From UBA2206 sp049303905 (GTDB lineage: Bacteria > Patescibacteriota > Minisyncoccia > Moranbacterales > UBA2206), in the NCBI GenBank assembly GCA_049303905.1, contig JBAQNP010000017.1:1-64000 (forward strand): 64,000 bases of DNA, read 5' to 3'. The position numbers and the translations under genes were made by a program. The notes below the pieces were generated by a model. It saw only the letters and a program-made list of their open reading frames with translations, searched no databases and was not told the origin of the DNA. Below, in pieces: positions 33,253-43,034 of this stretch (position 1 is the first letter of the stretch; each line of letters begins with the position of its first letter).

Positions 33253-35445
33253 TTATTTCTTTACTACGAACTCCTTACGATCTTTATACTCTTCACTTTT
33301 GCCAGCGTTCCATTGTTCAACCGGTCGGATATAACCTACGATTCGGGAATAAACTTCACATTTTTGTTCAATCACGCATTTTGGACAAGCCTTATGCTCT
33401 CCTTCAATGTAACCATGATGCGGACAAACACTAAAAGTCGGTGAAAGAGTGAAGTATGGCAAATGATATTTACTAGCAATAGTTCTAACTAAATTTTTAG
33501 TCGTTTCAATGTCATAAATTCTCTCTCCCAAAAATCCATGCAGTACTGTTCCGCCAGTATATTTAGTTTGCAAACTATCTTGCAGATCCAATGCTTCAAA
33601 AATATCGTCAGTGTGTCCTACGGGCAATTGCGAAGAATTAGTATAATACGGCTGAGCGCCTTTTTCTACTGCGCCATTGTTAGCAAAAATCATTTTTGGA
33701 AAACGTTTTTGGTCTTTGAGTGCCAGACGATAGCTGGTGCCTTCGGCCGGAGTAGCTTCCAAATTATATAGATTGCCAGTTTCCTCTTGATATTTAATCA
33801 TCTTTTCTCGCATATGAGTCAAAACTTCCTGCGCAAATTTCAAACCTTTTTTACTGGATGTCTTTTCTCCTATAAAATTAACCAGCGCTTCATTCATACC
33901 AACAAGGCCGATTGTGGAAAAGTGATTACCCCAATATGAGCCACGGCGCTTGAAAATATTTTCCAGATAAAATTTAGAATATGGATAGAGCCCTTTTAAG
34001 GTAAACGCCTCCACTATTTTTCTCTTTGTTTCCAAACTTTCTTTGGCTATATCCATAAGATCATCCAATCTCTTGAAAAAATCTTTTTTGTTTTTTGCGA
34101 GATACCCAATGCGAGGAAGATTTATCGTCACTACGCCAACTGAACCCGTAAGGGGCGCCGCACCAAAAAGTCCGCCCATTCTTTTATGAAGCTCTCGATT
34201 GTCTAGACGCAATCGGCAACACATACTTCTGGCGTCTTCTGGATTCATATCGGAATTCACAAAATTAGCAAAATATGGAATGCCGTATTTAGCTGTCATT
34301 TCCCAAATTGGATCAAAGCGCTTATCATTCCAATCGAAATTTTTGTCGATGTTATAAGTTGGAATTGGAAAAGTGAATATTCGACCACTCGCATCTCCCT
34401 CTGTCATCACTTCCGCAAAAGTACGATTGATCAAATTCATCTCCTCTTGAAACTCATCGTATTTTTCTTTTTGTGGCACTCCGCCGATTATCACATTTTG
34501 ATCTTTATATGTCGGATGACAAGTCATATCCATTGTGAGATTGGTAAAAGGAGTTTGAAAACCAACTCGAGTTGGCACATTCAAATTAAAAATAAATTCT
34601 TGCATTGCTTGTTTCACTCCTTCATAATCCAGCTTGTCATAGCGGATAAACGGCGCCATTAGGGTGTCAAAATTAGAGAAAGCTTGCGCACCGGCCGTTT
34701 CGCCTTGCGTGGTATAGAAAAAATTCACCATTTGACCTAAGGCCGCTTTGAAATGTTTCGGCGGTTTACAGGAAATTTTTCCGGAGACTCCCGTAAAACC
34801 CTTAGTCAAAAGATCTTGCAGATCCCAACCACAACAATAGGCCGCGATTTTGTCTAAATCGTGAATATGAAAATCTCCTTCTTCATGGGCACGCTTGATT
34901 GATTTTGGATAAACTCGATCCATCCAATATTTGCTAGACACTATGGAAGAAACATAATTGTTTAGTCCTTGCAGAGAATAGGCCATATTAGCGTTTTCTT
35001 TGACCTGCCAGTCGATTTCTTTGATGTAGCTTTCAATCAAATCTACCGCTTCTGAAAGCGAACTTTCCGTATCGCGAAGCTTGCCTCGTTTGTCTCTATA
35101 GATGATGTAGGCCTTGGCCGTTTCATCAAAATCCAAAATCATTAAAACTTTTTCTACTAAATCTTGGATTTCTTCAATTTGCGGGATATAGCCCGGTTTG
35201 ACATTCTTGTTAAGTAGTTGCACTAACTTATCTGAAACTTGTTTAGCTTCTTTTTTTCCACCTTCTCTAGTTTCACAAAAAGCCTTATAAACCGCTTCCG
35301 TTATTTTTTTCTGATTAAATGGCACCACTTCCCCGCTCCTTTTAACAACTTTTTTGATTTTGCTTTTTACCTTTACTTTTTTTTCTTTCCCCTTTTCCCC
35401 TTTTGTTCCCCTTGCTCCTTTTTTGATTTTTGTTTTACTCACCAT
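33253..35445 (-). CDS. nrdD: Anaerobic ribonucleoside-triphosphate reductase
   Basis: Class III RNR, 730 aa. Lysine-rich start, ATP-cone regulatory domain (VVKRSGEVVPFNQKKITEAVYKAF, about 34-120), ten-stranded barrel, zinc site (CPHHGY...CPKC near 690), and glycyl-radical motif SRIVGYIRPVEQWNAG near the C-terminus. Makes dNTPs without oxygen, activated by NrdG. It follows nrdR with a 37-nt gap and likely shares its promoter. The enzyme is consistent with an anaerobic, fermentative cell. Confidence 0.96.
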   Translation of the reverse strand: MVSKTKIKKGARGTKGEKGKEKKVKVKSKIKKVVKRSGEVVPFNQKKITEAVYKAFCETREGGKKEAKQVSDKLVQLLNKNVKPGYIPQIEEIQDLVEKVLMILDFDETAKAYIIYRDKRGKLRDTESSLSEAVDLIESYIKEIDWQVKENANMAYSLQGLNNYVSSIVSSKYWMDRVYPKSIKRAHEEGDFHIHDLDKIAAYCCGWDLQDLLTKGFTGVSGKISCKPPKHFKAALGQMVNFFYTTQGETAGAQAFSNFDTLMAPFIRYDKLDYEGVKQAMQEFIFNLNVPTRVGFQTPFTNLTMDMTCHPTYKDQNVIIGGVPQKEKYDEFQEEMNLINRTFAEVMTEGDASGRIFTFPIPTYNIDKNFDWNDKRFDPIWEMTAKYGIPYFANFVNSDMNPEDARSMCCRLRLDNRELHKRMGGLFGAAPLTGSVGVVTINLPRIGYLAKNKKDFFKRLDDLMDIAKESLETKRKIVEAFTLKGLYPYSKFYLENIFKRRGSYWGNHFSTIGLVGMNEALVNFIGEKTSSKKGLKFAQEVLTHMREKMIKYQEETGNLYNLEATPAEGTSYRLALKDQKRFPKMIFANNGAVEKGAQPYYTNSSQLPVGHTDDIFEALDLQDSLQTKYTGGTVLHGFLGERIYDIETTKNLVRTIASKYHLPYFTLSPTFSVCPHHGYIEGEHKACPKCVIEQKCEVYSRIVGYIRPVEQWNAGKSEEYKDRKEFVVKK

Positions 35446-35482
35446 AGGATTAAGTTAATAAATTAAAAAATATTTAAAAAAA

Positions 35483-35932
35483 TTATTTGTCAAACGAATC
35501 TAATTCTTTTTTGAAACTCTCCACACTTCCAAATGATTTATAGACACTGGCGAATCGAACATAGGCTACTTCATCTAATTCTCGGAGTTTTTTGAGAACT
35601 ATTTTTCCAATTTCGCGTGTGGTTATTTCCGGTTTTTCATTTGATCCAATTTCATATTCAATGTCTCCCAAAAGTTTTGCAACCTTTTCTTCTGACACTG
35701 GTCTCTTAGTAAGCGCTCGACGCACACCTACTTCAATTTTGTTCTTATCATAATCCACTTTTGAACCATCCCTTTTCACAACAGCCAAACGAAGGAGTTC
35801 TACTTCTTCATAAGTACTAAAACGCGCAGAGCACTTCAAACATTCTCTTCTTCTTCGCGTTATCTTTCCATCGTTAGTATCTCTTGAATCGACAACCTTA
35901 GTATCATTATAATTACAAAATGGACAAATCAT
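35483..35932 (-). CDS. nrdR: Transcriptional repressor NrdR
   Basis: Zinc-ribbon and ATP-cone repressor of ribonucleotide reductase genes. MICPFCNYNDTKVVDSRDTN and RRRRECLKCSARFSTYE form the ribbon (Cys3/6, 31/34), followed by the ATP-cone. 149 aa from ATG 35932; the longer in-frame start upstream lies in a repeated leader and is not family-like. First gene of the nrdR-nrdD pair. A NrdR-box-like palindrome lies at 36113-36129. Confidence 0.95.
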   Translation of the reverse strand: MICPFCNYNDTKVVDSRDTNDGKITRRRRECLKCSARFSTYEEVELLRLAVVKRDGSKVDYDKNKIEVGVRRALTKRPVSEEKVAKLLGDIEYEIGSNEKPEITTREIGKIVLKKLRELDEVAYVRFASVYKSFGSVESFKKELDSFDK

Positions 35933-36089
35933 GCCAATTTTTTCTGCGAGCGAAGTGAGCGGATAAAAAATTGAGCATCCCTGCACCAATTCGCAGATTA
36001 ATTTTTATATTACTTACATCTAAGCCGAAGGCGACCACACGCATAAATATTTTTACAATATAAATTCTCTATTGGAATTGGTGCGGGAT
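35933..36089 (-). promoter_or_regulatory. Structured leader element, nrdR copy
   Basis: ATCCCTGCACCAATTC (35977-35992) pairs with GAATTGGTGCGGGAT (36075-36089) with one bulge, enclosing AU-rich DNA and a small GC hairpin (AAGCCGAAGGC, GACCAC). The segment from the outer stem to the nrdR ATG contains CTCACTTCGCTCGCAGA. The same layout precedes groEL at 62033-62203. Confidence 0.75.
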
Positions 36090-36112
36090 AACGGCTTTAT
36101 GCTACTTTTACC

Positions 36113-36129
36113 CTATATATTGTATATAG
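36113..36129. promoter_or_regulatory. NrdR-box-like palindrome
   Basis: CTATATA-TTG-TATATAG, a perfect 17-nt palindrome upstream of nrdR. It resembles the AT-rich NrdR box (ACAC(A/T)ATATATTGT) loosely. A minus-strand TATAAT lies just upstream (about 36138). Confidence 0.4.
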
Positions 36130-36169
36130 TAATATCATTATACCACAAGTGAAAAATCTGCCAAGTACC

Positions 36170-36198
36170 AAAAAACAGCCGATTTTTGGCTGTTTTTT
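36170..36198. terminator. Bidirectional terminator
   Basis: AAAAAACAGCC / GGCTGTTTTTT, 11-bp perfect stem with 7-nt loop. A consensus DnaA-box sequence (TTATCCACA, minus) follows at 36206-36214. Confidence 0.85.
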
Positions 36199-36234
36199 GT
36201 GTGCCTGTGGATAACTTTTTCGGAAAAATTCAAC

Positions 36235-36270
36235 AAAAAAACAGTTCGAATTTATCAGAACTGTTTTTTG
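36235..36270. terminator. Second terminator after surface-protein gene
   Basis: AAAAAACAGTTC / GAACTGTTTTTT stem with 10-nt loop. Together with 36170-36198 it isolates nrdR from the surface-protein operon. Confidence 0.85.
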
Positions 36271-36325
36271 TGAACTACATATAACTTTTAATTTATATAA
36301 AAAATTATTATCTAAATTATAACTA

Positions 36326-39232
36326 CTACCATAAACCAAATCCATGCGTAATACCATGGTCACCGCTCCAAAGATTCTTAGCACCATCCCATACTTCTTC
36401 CCAAAGGCCACCCGCCACAACACCTACTGGTCCAAAGGCAAGACCTCCAACTCCAGCTCCAAATATTCTTGTACCATTATCATCAACAAAGTCTGCGATA
36501 TCCTTAACTACTCTTCCCGTATTATCTCTTATTTCTCCATAGAAAGTGCCCACAACAGCACCTGTTGGTCCCAAAACTACATTACCAGCTATCAAGCCCG
36601 CGATCCTATCATCATTTTTTTTCACTGATTCACCAACATAATCAATAACATTTCCAGTAGCATCTCTCACTTCTCCATTAATTGAACCTATAACAGCACC
36701 TGTTGGACCATACAGTATTCCTCCCGATATTGTCCCAGCAATTTTATTTTTAGTACTTGATGATTTTGAATGGGTTGTCATTGTAGCTACGCAGAATTCA
36801 TTTTTTCCTCCATTCTTTCCTACGCATGTCCATTTTTCTTGTTCTCCTTTTTCTGAAGGAAAAGTTGTTTTTTGATGAGCAGTGGTCATATTATACAATT
36901 CAAAATCTCCTGTTTCACAAAAATCATATTGACCAGAAGAATTTTTTCTAAAATCATTATCTTCTACATAATAGTCACCCTTAGCCGTTCCACATTTTCC
37001 AATAATTGGAGCTCTGGCTGCATCAGTAGTAGCGTTTCCACTTCTCTTGGCTATACATTCATATATTGGCGCATCACTACCAGAACCAGATTGTCTACAT
37101 TTCCAAATAGCAGGTGCTGTACTTGATGGACCATTTTCATTGGTTATACCTCCAGATAAAATATAAACCATGTTTTTACTAGTATCAAATTTGCAGAGGC
37201 CACCAAGTGTATTTAGTAGATCCGTTCTGCCTGGCCATTTTTCTGTCGCTCCCCAAACTTTCGCATACGATCCACAAAATTCACTGTTGGATGCAATAAT
37301 TGTGTCATTCGTTCCACCCGCACCTGGAGAAGGAGTCGTATAATTGTTAACTTTTATAGTACATTTAACAACTCCATCTGCTACACCTCCTTTTGTACAG
37401 CTCCAAGATGCCTCACCTCCAGCAGAAGGATATTTTGCTGGTGCGGTTCCAATAAGAGTAGCTTCAGAAGAACAAGGAACTCCCTTAATATCTTTTCCTG
37501 CTAAATCATAATTAAAAATTCCAATAATTTCTCCATTTGTTGCTTCCCTACCCATTCCCAATGCTGAACCACACAAATTATCCGTTGATTCAGGAAGAGA
37601 ACCACTTCCTGTATCATCAGATCCTCCATTATTAGTATTGTCATCTGTTTCATTTTCTTCAGCTTTTTTTACATGAGCTATACAATCATAAACATCAAGT
37701 CCTACTCCGCAAACCCATTTTATCTGTTTAGAATAATTATTACTTTGTGATGTACTCCATCCATTATCAGAAGAGTTAATAGGCACACCATCTTTACAAA
37801 GACTAAGTCCTCCGAGCTTATTTTCTATTGCTCCTACTTCACTATCAAATTCCATCCCATTAGCATCGCCACATTTAGTTTCATTAGAGGTAGATTCTTT
37901 CGGTTTGACTGCTACACTATTTTTACATTCACCAGTTTTCCCAGTAGCGCTATTGGAAACATAGAATGTACATCGCCTAACCTTAAGAGAACTATCAGTA
38001 TTATTATAAACCATAGTCGTGGTAATTGATCCGGTTGAATCTAATTTATCCATTGAAAGAGTATTTTCGACTGTATAGTCTCTTTCATAATTGCAAACAG
38101 AATTATTCGTGCAATTAAATTCAGAACATAACCATTTTATACTATTTGCATTTTTTACAGTTAATTTAACCGGAAAAGAGTCGCCTGAAGCAATAGGATT
38201 ATTGCCAGTGCCAGTAGCAGTACAAGAAGGTGCTGTCGGATCAATGGTATCGGGTGAAATAACAGGATTAGTTGTGACGCCAACAGTGTAATATTCACAT
38301 CTGGCTAAATCTCCACAGCTTGATTCTGATGTTCCTACGCTTGTCCAACTATTTTGCACAGCTGATTTTTTTGATTCAGATGCTGGACACATTATCTTGG
38401 TAGTTCCATTCGGCTCAAAGCCTGAGCAAGTAAAAACATTGCCTCCCTTAGAAATATCAACGCCAGTGCCAAAGCCCCTATCTGGATCAGCTCCCGTAGT
38501 AGTGGCAAATATCTTACTGACACAATCTGACCAAACTCCATTTGAATCTTGAACCTTTACTGAATATTTAGTCTCTTTAGTAGCAGCAGTGGACCAATCA
38601 ACTTTCGCAGACCAAATGTTTCCACTGTTTGTTTCAGGCGCACCTGAAAAAAGACCTGTTCCAGTACAACCATCTAAATGTACTCGAGGATCACTTCCGC
38701 AACCACTAGTGTCTTTATAAATCTTAATGTTTGTAATTTTTGCGCCGTTAGATGTAGTCCCTTTGCCTGTGACTGAAGTTGCAGTAGGATCTTCTATAAT
38801 AGCAGTTGGTTTTACTTTTGGAACTGATACAACAGGAGTTGTTGGTGTTACTCCCAATCCGCTATCAACACATTTTCCATTTTCACAAATCTTGCCTCCA
38901 GTACAATTACTCGAACTACAACAATCTACTGCTGTGGCGATTTTTGATCCTTCTCTGCTTCCAAAATTACCTTCGCTAGTCCAGCAAGCAGCATCTACTT
39001 CACAATCAAGCTTATTTGTAATTTCACAAACGGCGTTTATTATCCCTCCTTGCACATATCCTGGTCCGCCTGAATACCTATTAGATGCACTGCAGTATTT
39101 GCAACTATTCGTCTGATTGTCATAACATTGTTCTCCTGGCTTACAAGTATCTGTTGCTTCAACAGAAGAAACGCTTATTGTTAGTAGAAAAACCGATACA
39201 AAAAGCGATAGAATAATGACCTTTTTTTTCAT
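36326..39232 (-). CDS. Secreted cysteine-module surface protein
   Basis: 968 aa with signal peptide (VIILSLFVSVFLLTISVSSVEA). At least four similar modules of about 70-90 residues each begin CG-x-A and carry W-x-C and C-I/V-A (about residues 440-870), suggesting disulfide-bonded domains: CGDANGMEFD, CGSALGMGRE, CGSYAKVWGA, CGTAKGDYYV. The last 120 residues are three glycine-zipper repeats of about 40 residues (GPTGAVIG...GEVRDATGNV). No LPXTG or other sorting motif found. Possibly a cell-surface adhesin or appendage; no family recognised. Two terminators follow. Confidence 0.75.
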   Translation of the reverse strand: MKKKVIILSLFVSVFLLTISVSSVEATDTCKPGEQCYDNQTNSCKYCSASNRYSGGPGYVQGGIINAVCEITNKLDCEVDAACWTSEGNFGSREGSKIATAVDCCSSSNCTGGKICENGKCVDSGLGVTPTTPVVSVPKVKPTAIIEDPTATSVTGKGTTSNGAKITNIKIYKDTSGCGSDPRVHLDGCTGTGLFSGAPETNSGNIWSAKVDWSTAATKETKYSVKVQDSNGVWSDCVSKIFATTTGADPDRGFGTGVDISKGGNVFTCSGFEPNGTTKIMCPASESKKSAVQNSWTSVGTSESSCGDLARCEYYTVGVTTNPVISPDTIDPTAPSCTATGTGNNPIASGDSFPVKLTVKNANSIKWLCSEFNCTNNSVCNYERDYTVENTLSMDKLDSTGSITTTMVYNNTDSSLKVRRCTFYVSNSATGKTGECKNSVAVKPKESTSNETKCGDANGMEFDSEVGAIENKLGGLSLCKDGVPINSSDNGWSTSQSNNYSKQIKWVCGVGLDVYDCIAHVKKAEENETDDNTNNGGSDDTGSGSLPESTDNLCGSALGMGREATNGEIIGIFNYDLAGKDIKGVPCSSEATLIGTAPAKYPSAGGEASWSCTKGGVADGVVKCTIKVNNYTTPSPGAGGTNDTIIASNSEFCGSYAKVWGATEKWPGRTDLLNTLGGLCKFDTSKNMVYILSGGITNENGPSSTAPAIWKCRQSGSGSDAPIYECIAKRSGNATTDAARAPIIGKCGTAKGDYYVEDNDFRKNSSGQYDFCETGDFELYNMTTAHQKTTFPSEKGEQEKWTCVGKNGGKNEFCVATMTTHSKSSSTKNKIAGTISGGILYGPTGAVIGSINGEVRDATGNVIDYVGESVKKNDDRIAGLIAGNVVLGPTGAVVGTFYGEIRDNTGRVVKDIADFVDDNGTRIFGAGVGGLAFGPVGVVAGGLWEEVWDGAKNLWSGDHGITHGFGLW

Positions 39233-39258
39233 AGATTTATTTTTTATAATTTTTTATA

Positions 39259-39684
39259 TTAAAATTTATTAACTACAATTAATATCAATTCATTATTCTT
39301 TGCATTGTATTGAATCTCTACATCTCGATCTTTTGGAACATCAAGAAGTCCTGTTGGTTCATTAACAAAACTGCCATCCTTTTGTTTTCCTTGTTTTATA
39401 GCGGAAGCTTCCCCTGCTCGAACAATCAAACTCAATCTCCTACCATCATTCAAATCAATTTGAACATTCTCTAGGTTTGCATCAAAAGAAACTATCTTAC
39501 CCGTCACAGTTTGAATATCATATTCCTTTACTTCTTTTCGAGCTGATACCTTAGTTGGAATGGTCACATTTTGTTGATCAGAAGTCTTGCTTCTATTACT
39601 CACTCTCAAAACTACCCAAACAGAAAGTATAACAACCACCACAATTGCTCCGATTATAGCAATTTTTATTTTTTTATTGTCCAT
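39259..39684 (-). CDS. Membrane-anchored small protein
   Basis: 141 aa: N-terminal helix (IAIIGAIVVVVILSVWVVLRV), then an extracytoplasmic beta-rich domain with TVTGKIVSFDANLENVQIDL and a conserved-looking EIQYNAKNNELILIVV end. Unrecognised. Lies 26 nt before the surface-protein gene, so the two probably form a transcription unit. Confidence 0.7.
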   Translation of the reverse strand: MDNKKIKIAIIGAIVVVVILSVWVVLRVSNRSKTSDQQNVTIPTKVSARKEVKEYDIQTVTGKIVSFDANLENVQIDLNDGRRLSLIVRAGEASAIKQGKQKDGSFVNEPTGLLDVPKDRDVEIQYNAKNNELILIVVNKF

Positions 39685-39766
39685 TTTTTTATTTTGTTTT
39701 TAAGTTAAAATTTACATCTATATTATATACCATTTTTTTCTATTCAACAATACCTCCATTCCAGCC

Positions 39767-39775
39767 TGTGGATAA
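39767..39775 (-). other. Consensus DnaA-box sequence
   Basis: TTATCCACA on the minus strand within an 18-nt stretch (GCCTGTGGATAACTTTTT) also present at 36203-36220. Only two well-placed copies, so an origin is not supported. Confidence 0.35.
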
Positions 39776-39786
39776 CTTTTTTTAAA

Positions 39787-39820
39787 AAAAATAACCCTTC
39801 CAAAATTGGAGGGTTATTTT
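39787..39820 (-). terminator. Terminator after ftsZ
   Basis: AAAATAACCCTTCCAA pairs with TTGGAGGGTTATTTT with one bulge; T-rich on the minus strand. Confidence 0.8.
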
Positions 39821-39845
39821 AAAGAATTTTTTAGTTTTTTGAAAA

Positions 39846-41060
39846 TTATTTTCCCATTTTTCTTCTGATAAAAGCTGGGATTTCCAATTCATCATCTTCA
39901 TCTTCCAATTCTTTGTTTTTTTGAGTTTGCAAAATATTTCTTTGAGGCTTTGGTGGAATTTTTTCTTCAATTATCATTCTGGATTCAAAACTTTCAGGAA
40001 AAGTAATGCGGGGTTTTTCTTCTACGACTGGTGCCTCTTCTTCTTTTCTAACTTTTTCAATGGTAATACGAGACATTTTTTCTAATGGAGATTCTTTGAC
40101 TTTATCCGCATCAAAACCAGTTGCCACTACCGTGATTTGCACCTCGCCTTTTTTCATAGTTTCATCTACTACCGCTCCGAAGATAACCTTAGCATTTGGA
40201 TCAATTGATTCTGTGATAATGTTGGCCGCTTCATTTATTTCCAACATAGTAAGGTCAGTTGAACCACTCACATTAAACAGAACACCCTTAGCGCCATCAA
40301 TAGAAAGTTCCAAAAGTGGACTGCTGATGGCTGCCTTAGCTGCTTCAGCTGCTCGATTTTCTCCATCACCTATTCCAATTCCCATGAGAGCTGAACCACT
40401 ATTGGACATAATGGCTTTTACGTCAGCAAAGTCAACATTGACTATTCCTGGTTTTGTAATTAAATCAGAAATTCCTTGCACACCTTGTCTGAGCACATCA
40501 TCCACAATTTTGAAAGAATTGATGAGGGTAGTTTTTTTGTCGATAATTTGAAGTAATTTGTCATTAGGAATTGTGATGAGGGTGTCCACTCGTTCTCGCA
40601 AATTTTCCAAAGCTTCTTCAGCAATGGCTCGTCTTTGCGCCCCTTCAAAACTAAAAGGTTTAGTAATCACTGCTACGGTGAGAATTCCCAATTCCTTGGC
40701 AGTTTCCGCTACGATTGGCGCTGCGCCAGATCCAGTTCCTCCACCTAATCCGCAAGTGACAAAAATCATATCCGCCCCTTTTAAAACTTCTTGAATTTCA
40801 TCGCGATTTTCTTCGGCTGCTTGACGTCCTATATCTGGGTTCATCCCCGCTCCCAAACCTTTGGTCAAGTTTTTTCCAATATGCACTTTTTCTGAAGCTT
40901 TGTTATGATGCAAATCCTGGGCATCAGTATTGATCGCTACAAATTCCACGCCCTTAAGTTTAGCCTCAATCATTCGGCTAATCGCATGTCCGCCAGAGCC
41001 TCCAACTCCAACTACTTTTATTCTTGCAAAAGTTTCTACGGGCGGTTTTATTTCTGCCAT
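39846..41060 (-). CDS. ftsZ: Cell division GTPase FtsZ
   Basis: Tubulin homologue forming the division ring. GVGGSGGHAISRMI near the N-terminus, nucleotide-binding GGGTGSG near 107-113, NVDFADVK synergy loop, and a C-terminal peptide DDELEIPAFIRRK after a short acidic linker. 404 aa. Together with ftsA (157 nt upstream) forms the dcw remnant; no ftsQ or mur genes are here. Confidence 0.97.
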   Translation of the reverse strand: MAEIKPPVETFARIKVVGVGGSGGHAISRMIEAKLKGVEFVAINTDAQDLHHNKASEKVHIGKNLTKGLGAGMNPDIGRQAAEENRDEIQEVLKGADMIFVTCGLGGGTGSGAAPIVAETAKELGILTVAVITKPFSFEGAQRRAIAEEALENLRERVDTLITIPNDKLLQIIDKKTTLINSFKIVDDVLRQGVQGISDLITKPGIVNVDFADVKAIMSNSGSALMGIGIGDGENRAAEAAKAAISSPLLELSIDGAKGVLFNVSGSTDLTMLEINEAANIITESIDPNAKVIFGAVVDETMKKGEVQITVVATGFDADKVKESPLEKMSRITIEKVRKEEEAPVVEEKPRITFPESFESRMIIEEKIPPKPQRNILQTQKNKELEDEDDELEIPAFIRRKMGK

Positions 41061-41217
41061 ATGTTTATAAATTTAGTTATTTTATCAGTAGCTAAATATA
41101 GCACATCAAATTAGTGTGTGTCAAATAATATATTCCCCTTGTATTTTTATTTCTTTTTAGCCTTTTACAAGCTTATCTGCATTATACCTGCTCCCAAAAA
41201 ATGCGTCAATTATACTT

Positions 41218-42477
41218 TTACGGTAAAAACTTTTCCACCCATCTTTTGATGTCGCCGGCTTTGCCACTAAAACCGCCAGTAAGATTACCCATGAATCGGC
41301 TGGAAGATTTCAATATTCCGCCGGATTCATTCGCTTCAATCCCCCACAGGACAAGACCAATGACTGTTGTAAATGATGGATCATCAACTTTGTCTACAAG
41401 ACCTCCAAGCGGAGTTGGAAAACCAGTTTGCGCTGGCAGTCCCAAAACTTCTTTAGCTAAATCGACTGCGCCAGGAAGTTTAGAAGTTCCACCGGTAAGC
41501 ACTGCGCCAGCTGGAAGCAATTTTTCCTTGCCAATTAATTTTAATTCTTTGTTGACTAAGGTGAAAATTTCTTCTAGTCGCGCTTCAATTATTTCTGCCA
41601 CATGATGACGAGAAACTATTCCCTCTTCGCTAGAATCAATTTCAGCTAAATTTATATCTTCCTTTTTGCCAATTTCCCGAGGGATAGCACTACCAAATTC
41701 AATCTTCACTCTTTCGGCCACATCGATAGAAGTGCGAAGGCCAATAGCGATGTCATTAGTGATATGATTTCCGCCGACGGGAATTATAATACTGGCAATC
41801 AAATCATCTTCTTCAAAAACAGCTACTGAAGTTGTTCCGCCTCCAATATCAATGAGCACCACGCCCAATTCCTTTTGTCTTTTGGTGAGCGTGGCCTTAG
41901 CTCCGGCCAAAGGTGCCAACACAAAATTTTCCACTTCTATTTTGGCTTGATCGAAACATTTAGACAAATTTTTAATATACGGTGTTGCACCTTCGATGAT
42001 CAAAGTGTCCACCTCCAAGCGAACCCCATTCATTCCCAACGGATCTTTGATGTTTTTTTGATCGTCCAAAGAATAATTTTTTGGAATGATATGGATTATT
42101 TCCCGATTTGGTGGAATAGAAATAGCTTGCGCCGCCCCAATAACTCTTTCGATGTCATCTTGTATCACTTCTCCGTCTGCTCGGCCTACGGCGATCACGC
42201 CCTTGGAATATTGCGAAGAAATGTGGTTGCCACCGATACTCACAATCGCTCGATCGATTGTTATCCCGGCCGTTCTTTCTGCCTTTTCCAAAGATTCATT
42301 GACTGCTTGCAAAGTTTCTTCAATGTTGACTATGACACCTTTTCGCACACCTAAAGAATCAGACACGCCCACGCCAATAATTCTGGGTTTTTCTTCCGGA
42401 GAAATTATTTGAGTAATGACTGTTCTAATATTAGAAGAGCCCACATCAATTCCACAAATTATATTCTTTCTTGACAT
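41218..42477 (-). CDS. ftsA: Cell division protein FtsA
   Basis: Actin-like membrane tether of FtsZ. GIDVGSSNIRTVI phosphate-1 motif, VLIDIGGGTTSVAV phosphate-2, LTGGTSKLPG adenosine motif, and a C-terminal amphipathic helix (GDIKRWVEKFLP) for membrane binding. 419 aa, full length. Confidence 0.96.
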   Translation of the reverse strand: MSRKNIICGIDVGSSNIRTVITQIISPEEKPRIIGVGVSDSLGVRKGVIVNIEETLQAVNESLEKAERTAGITIDRAIVSIGGNHISSQYSKGVIAVGRADGEVIQDDIERVIGAAQAISIPPNREIIHIIPKNYSLDDQKNIKDPLGMNGVRLEVDTLIIEGATPYIKNLSKCFDQAKIEVENFVLAPLAGAKATLTKRQKELGVVLIDIGGGTTSVAVFEEDDLIASIIIPVGGNHITNDIAIGLRTSIDVAERVKIEFGSAIPREIGKKEDINLAEIDSSEEGIVSRHHVAEIIEARLEEIFTLVNKELKLIGKEKLLPAGAVLTGGTSKLPGAVDLAKEVLGLPAQTGFPTPLGGLVDKVDDPSFTTVIGLVLWGIEANESGGILKSSSRFMGNLTGGFSGKAGDIKRWVEKFLP

Positions 42478-42579
42478 GATAAAAACTTATTGATTATGAA
42501 ATGCTTTTTTATTATACACTTATTATACAATAAAACAAAAATAACCCCAACAGCTTCCCCAGTTAGATTTATTTTTATT

Positions 42580-42936
42580 TTAAAAAATATGCGGGATGAA
42601 TATCGCTAGACCAATTATGAGAGCCAGGATAGAAGTCAAAAGGACACTAGCTGCCATCAAATCCTTTATTAGTCTGGCATATGGGTGCACTCCCGGTTTC
42701 AAAATATCTATAATTCTTTCTATAATCGTATTTAACATTTCCATTATGAGCACCGCCATAATCATAGTAGTAATCACAATCATTTCCAGTCTTGTCACGC
42801 GATAGTAGAACATAAAACCGATTGCAATGATAGCTACCGCTAATTCATTTTGGAAATTTTTTTCATTTTTAATAGCATATTTCAAACCGCGAAAAGCGTG
42901 ACTGAAACTTTTGAAAAATTCTTTTATTCTGGTCAT
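42580..42936 (-). CDS. dgkA: Diacylglycerol kinase (DgkA family)
   Basis: 118 aa with three membrane helices. Family motif MEMLNTIIERIIDIL (catalytic Glu and Asn) and KDLMAASVLLTSI. Phosphorylates diacylglycerol or undecaprenol in the membrane. Confidence 0.92.
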   Translation of the reverse strand: MTRIKEFFKSFSHAFRGLKYAIKNEKNFQNELAVAIIAIGFMFYYRVTRLEMIVITTMIMAVLIMEMLNTIIERIIDILKPGVHPYARLIKDLMAASVLLTSILALIIGLAIFIPHIF

Positions 42937-43034
42937 AGATTTTTTTTATAAAATATTTTTAGTATTTCCAAATATCTGAAGTTTTTATTTTACTTTCTTA
43001 ATATTACATTATTTTTCTCCCGCTGGCAAAGATT

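Noticed and set aside
39767..39775. Replication origin near ftsZ
   Set aside because: Only two consensus DnaA boxes 3.5 kb apart, no AT-rich unwinding array, and no dnaA, dnaN or gyr genes in the window.
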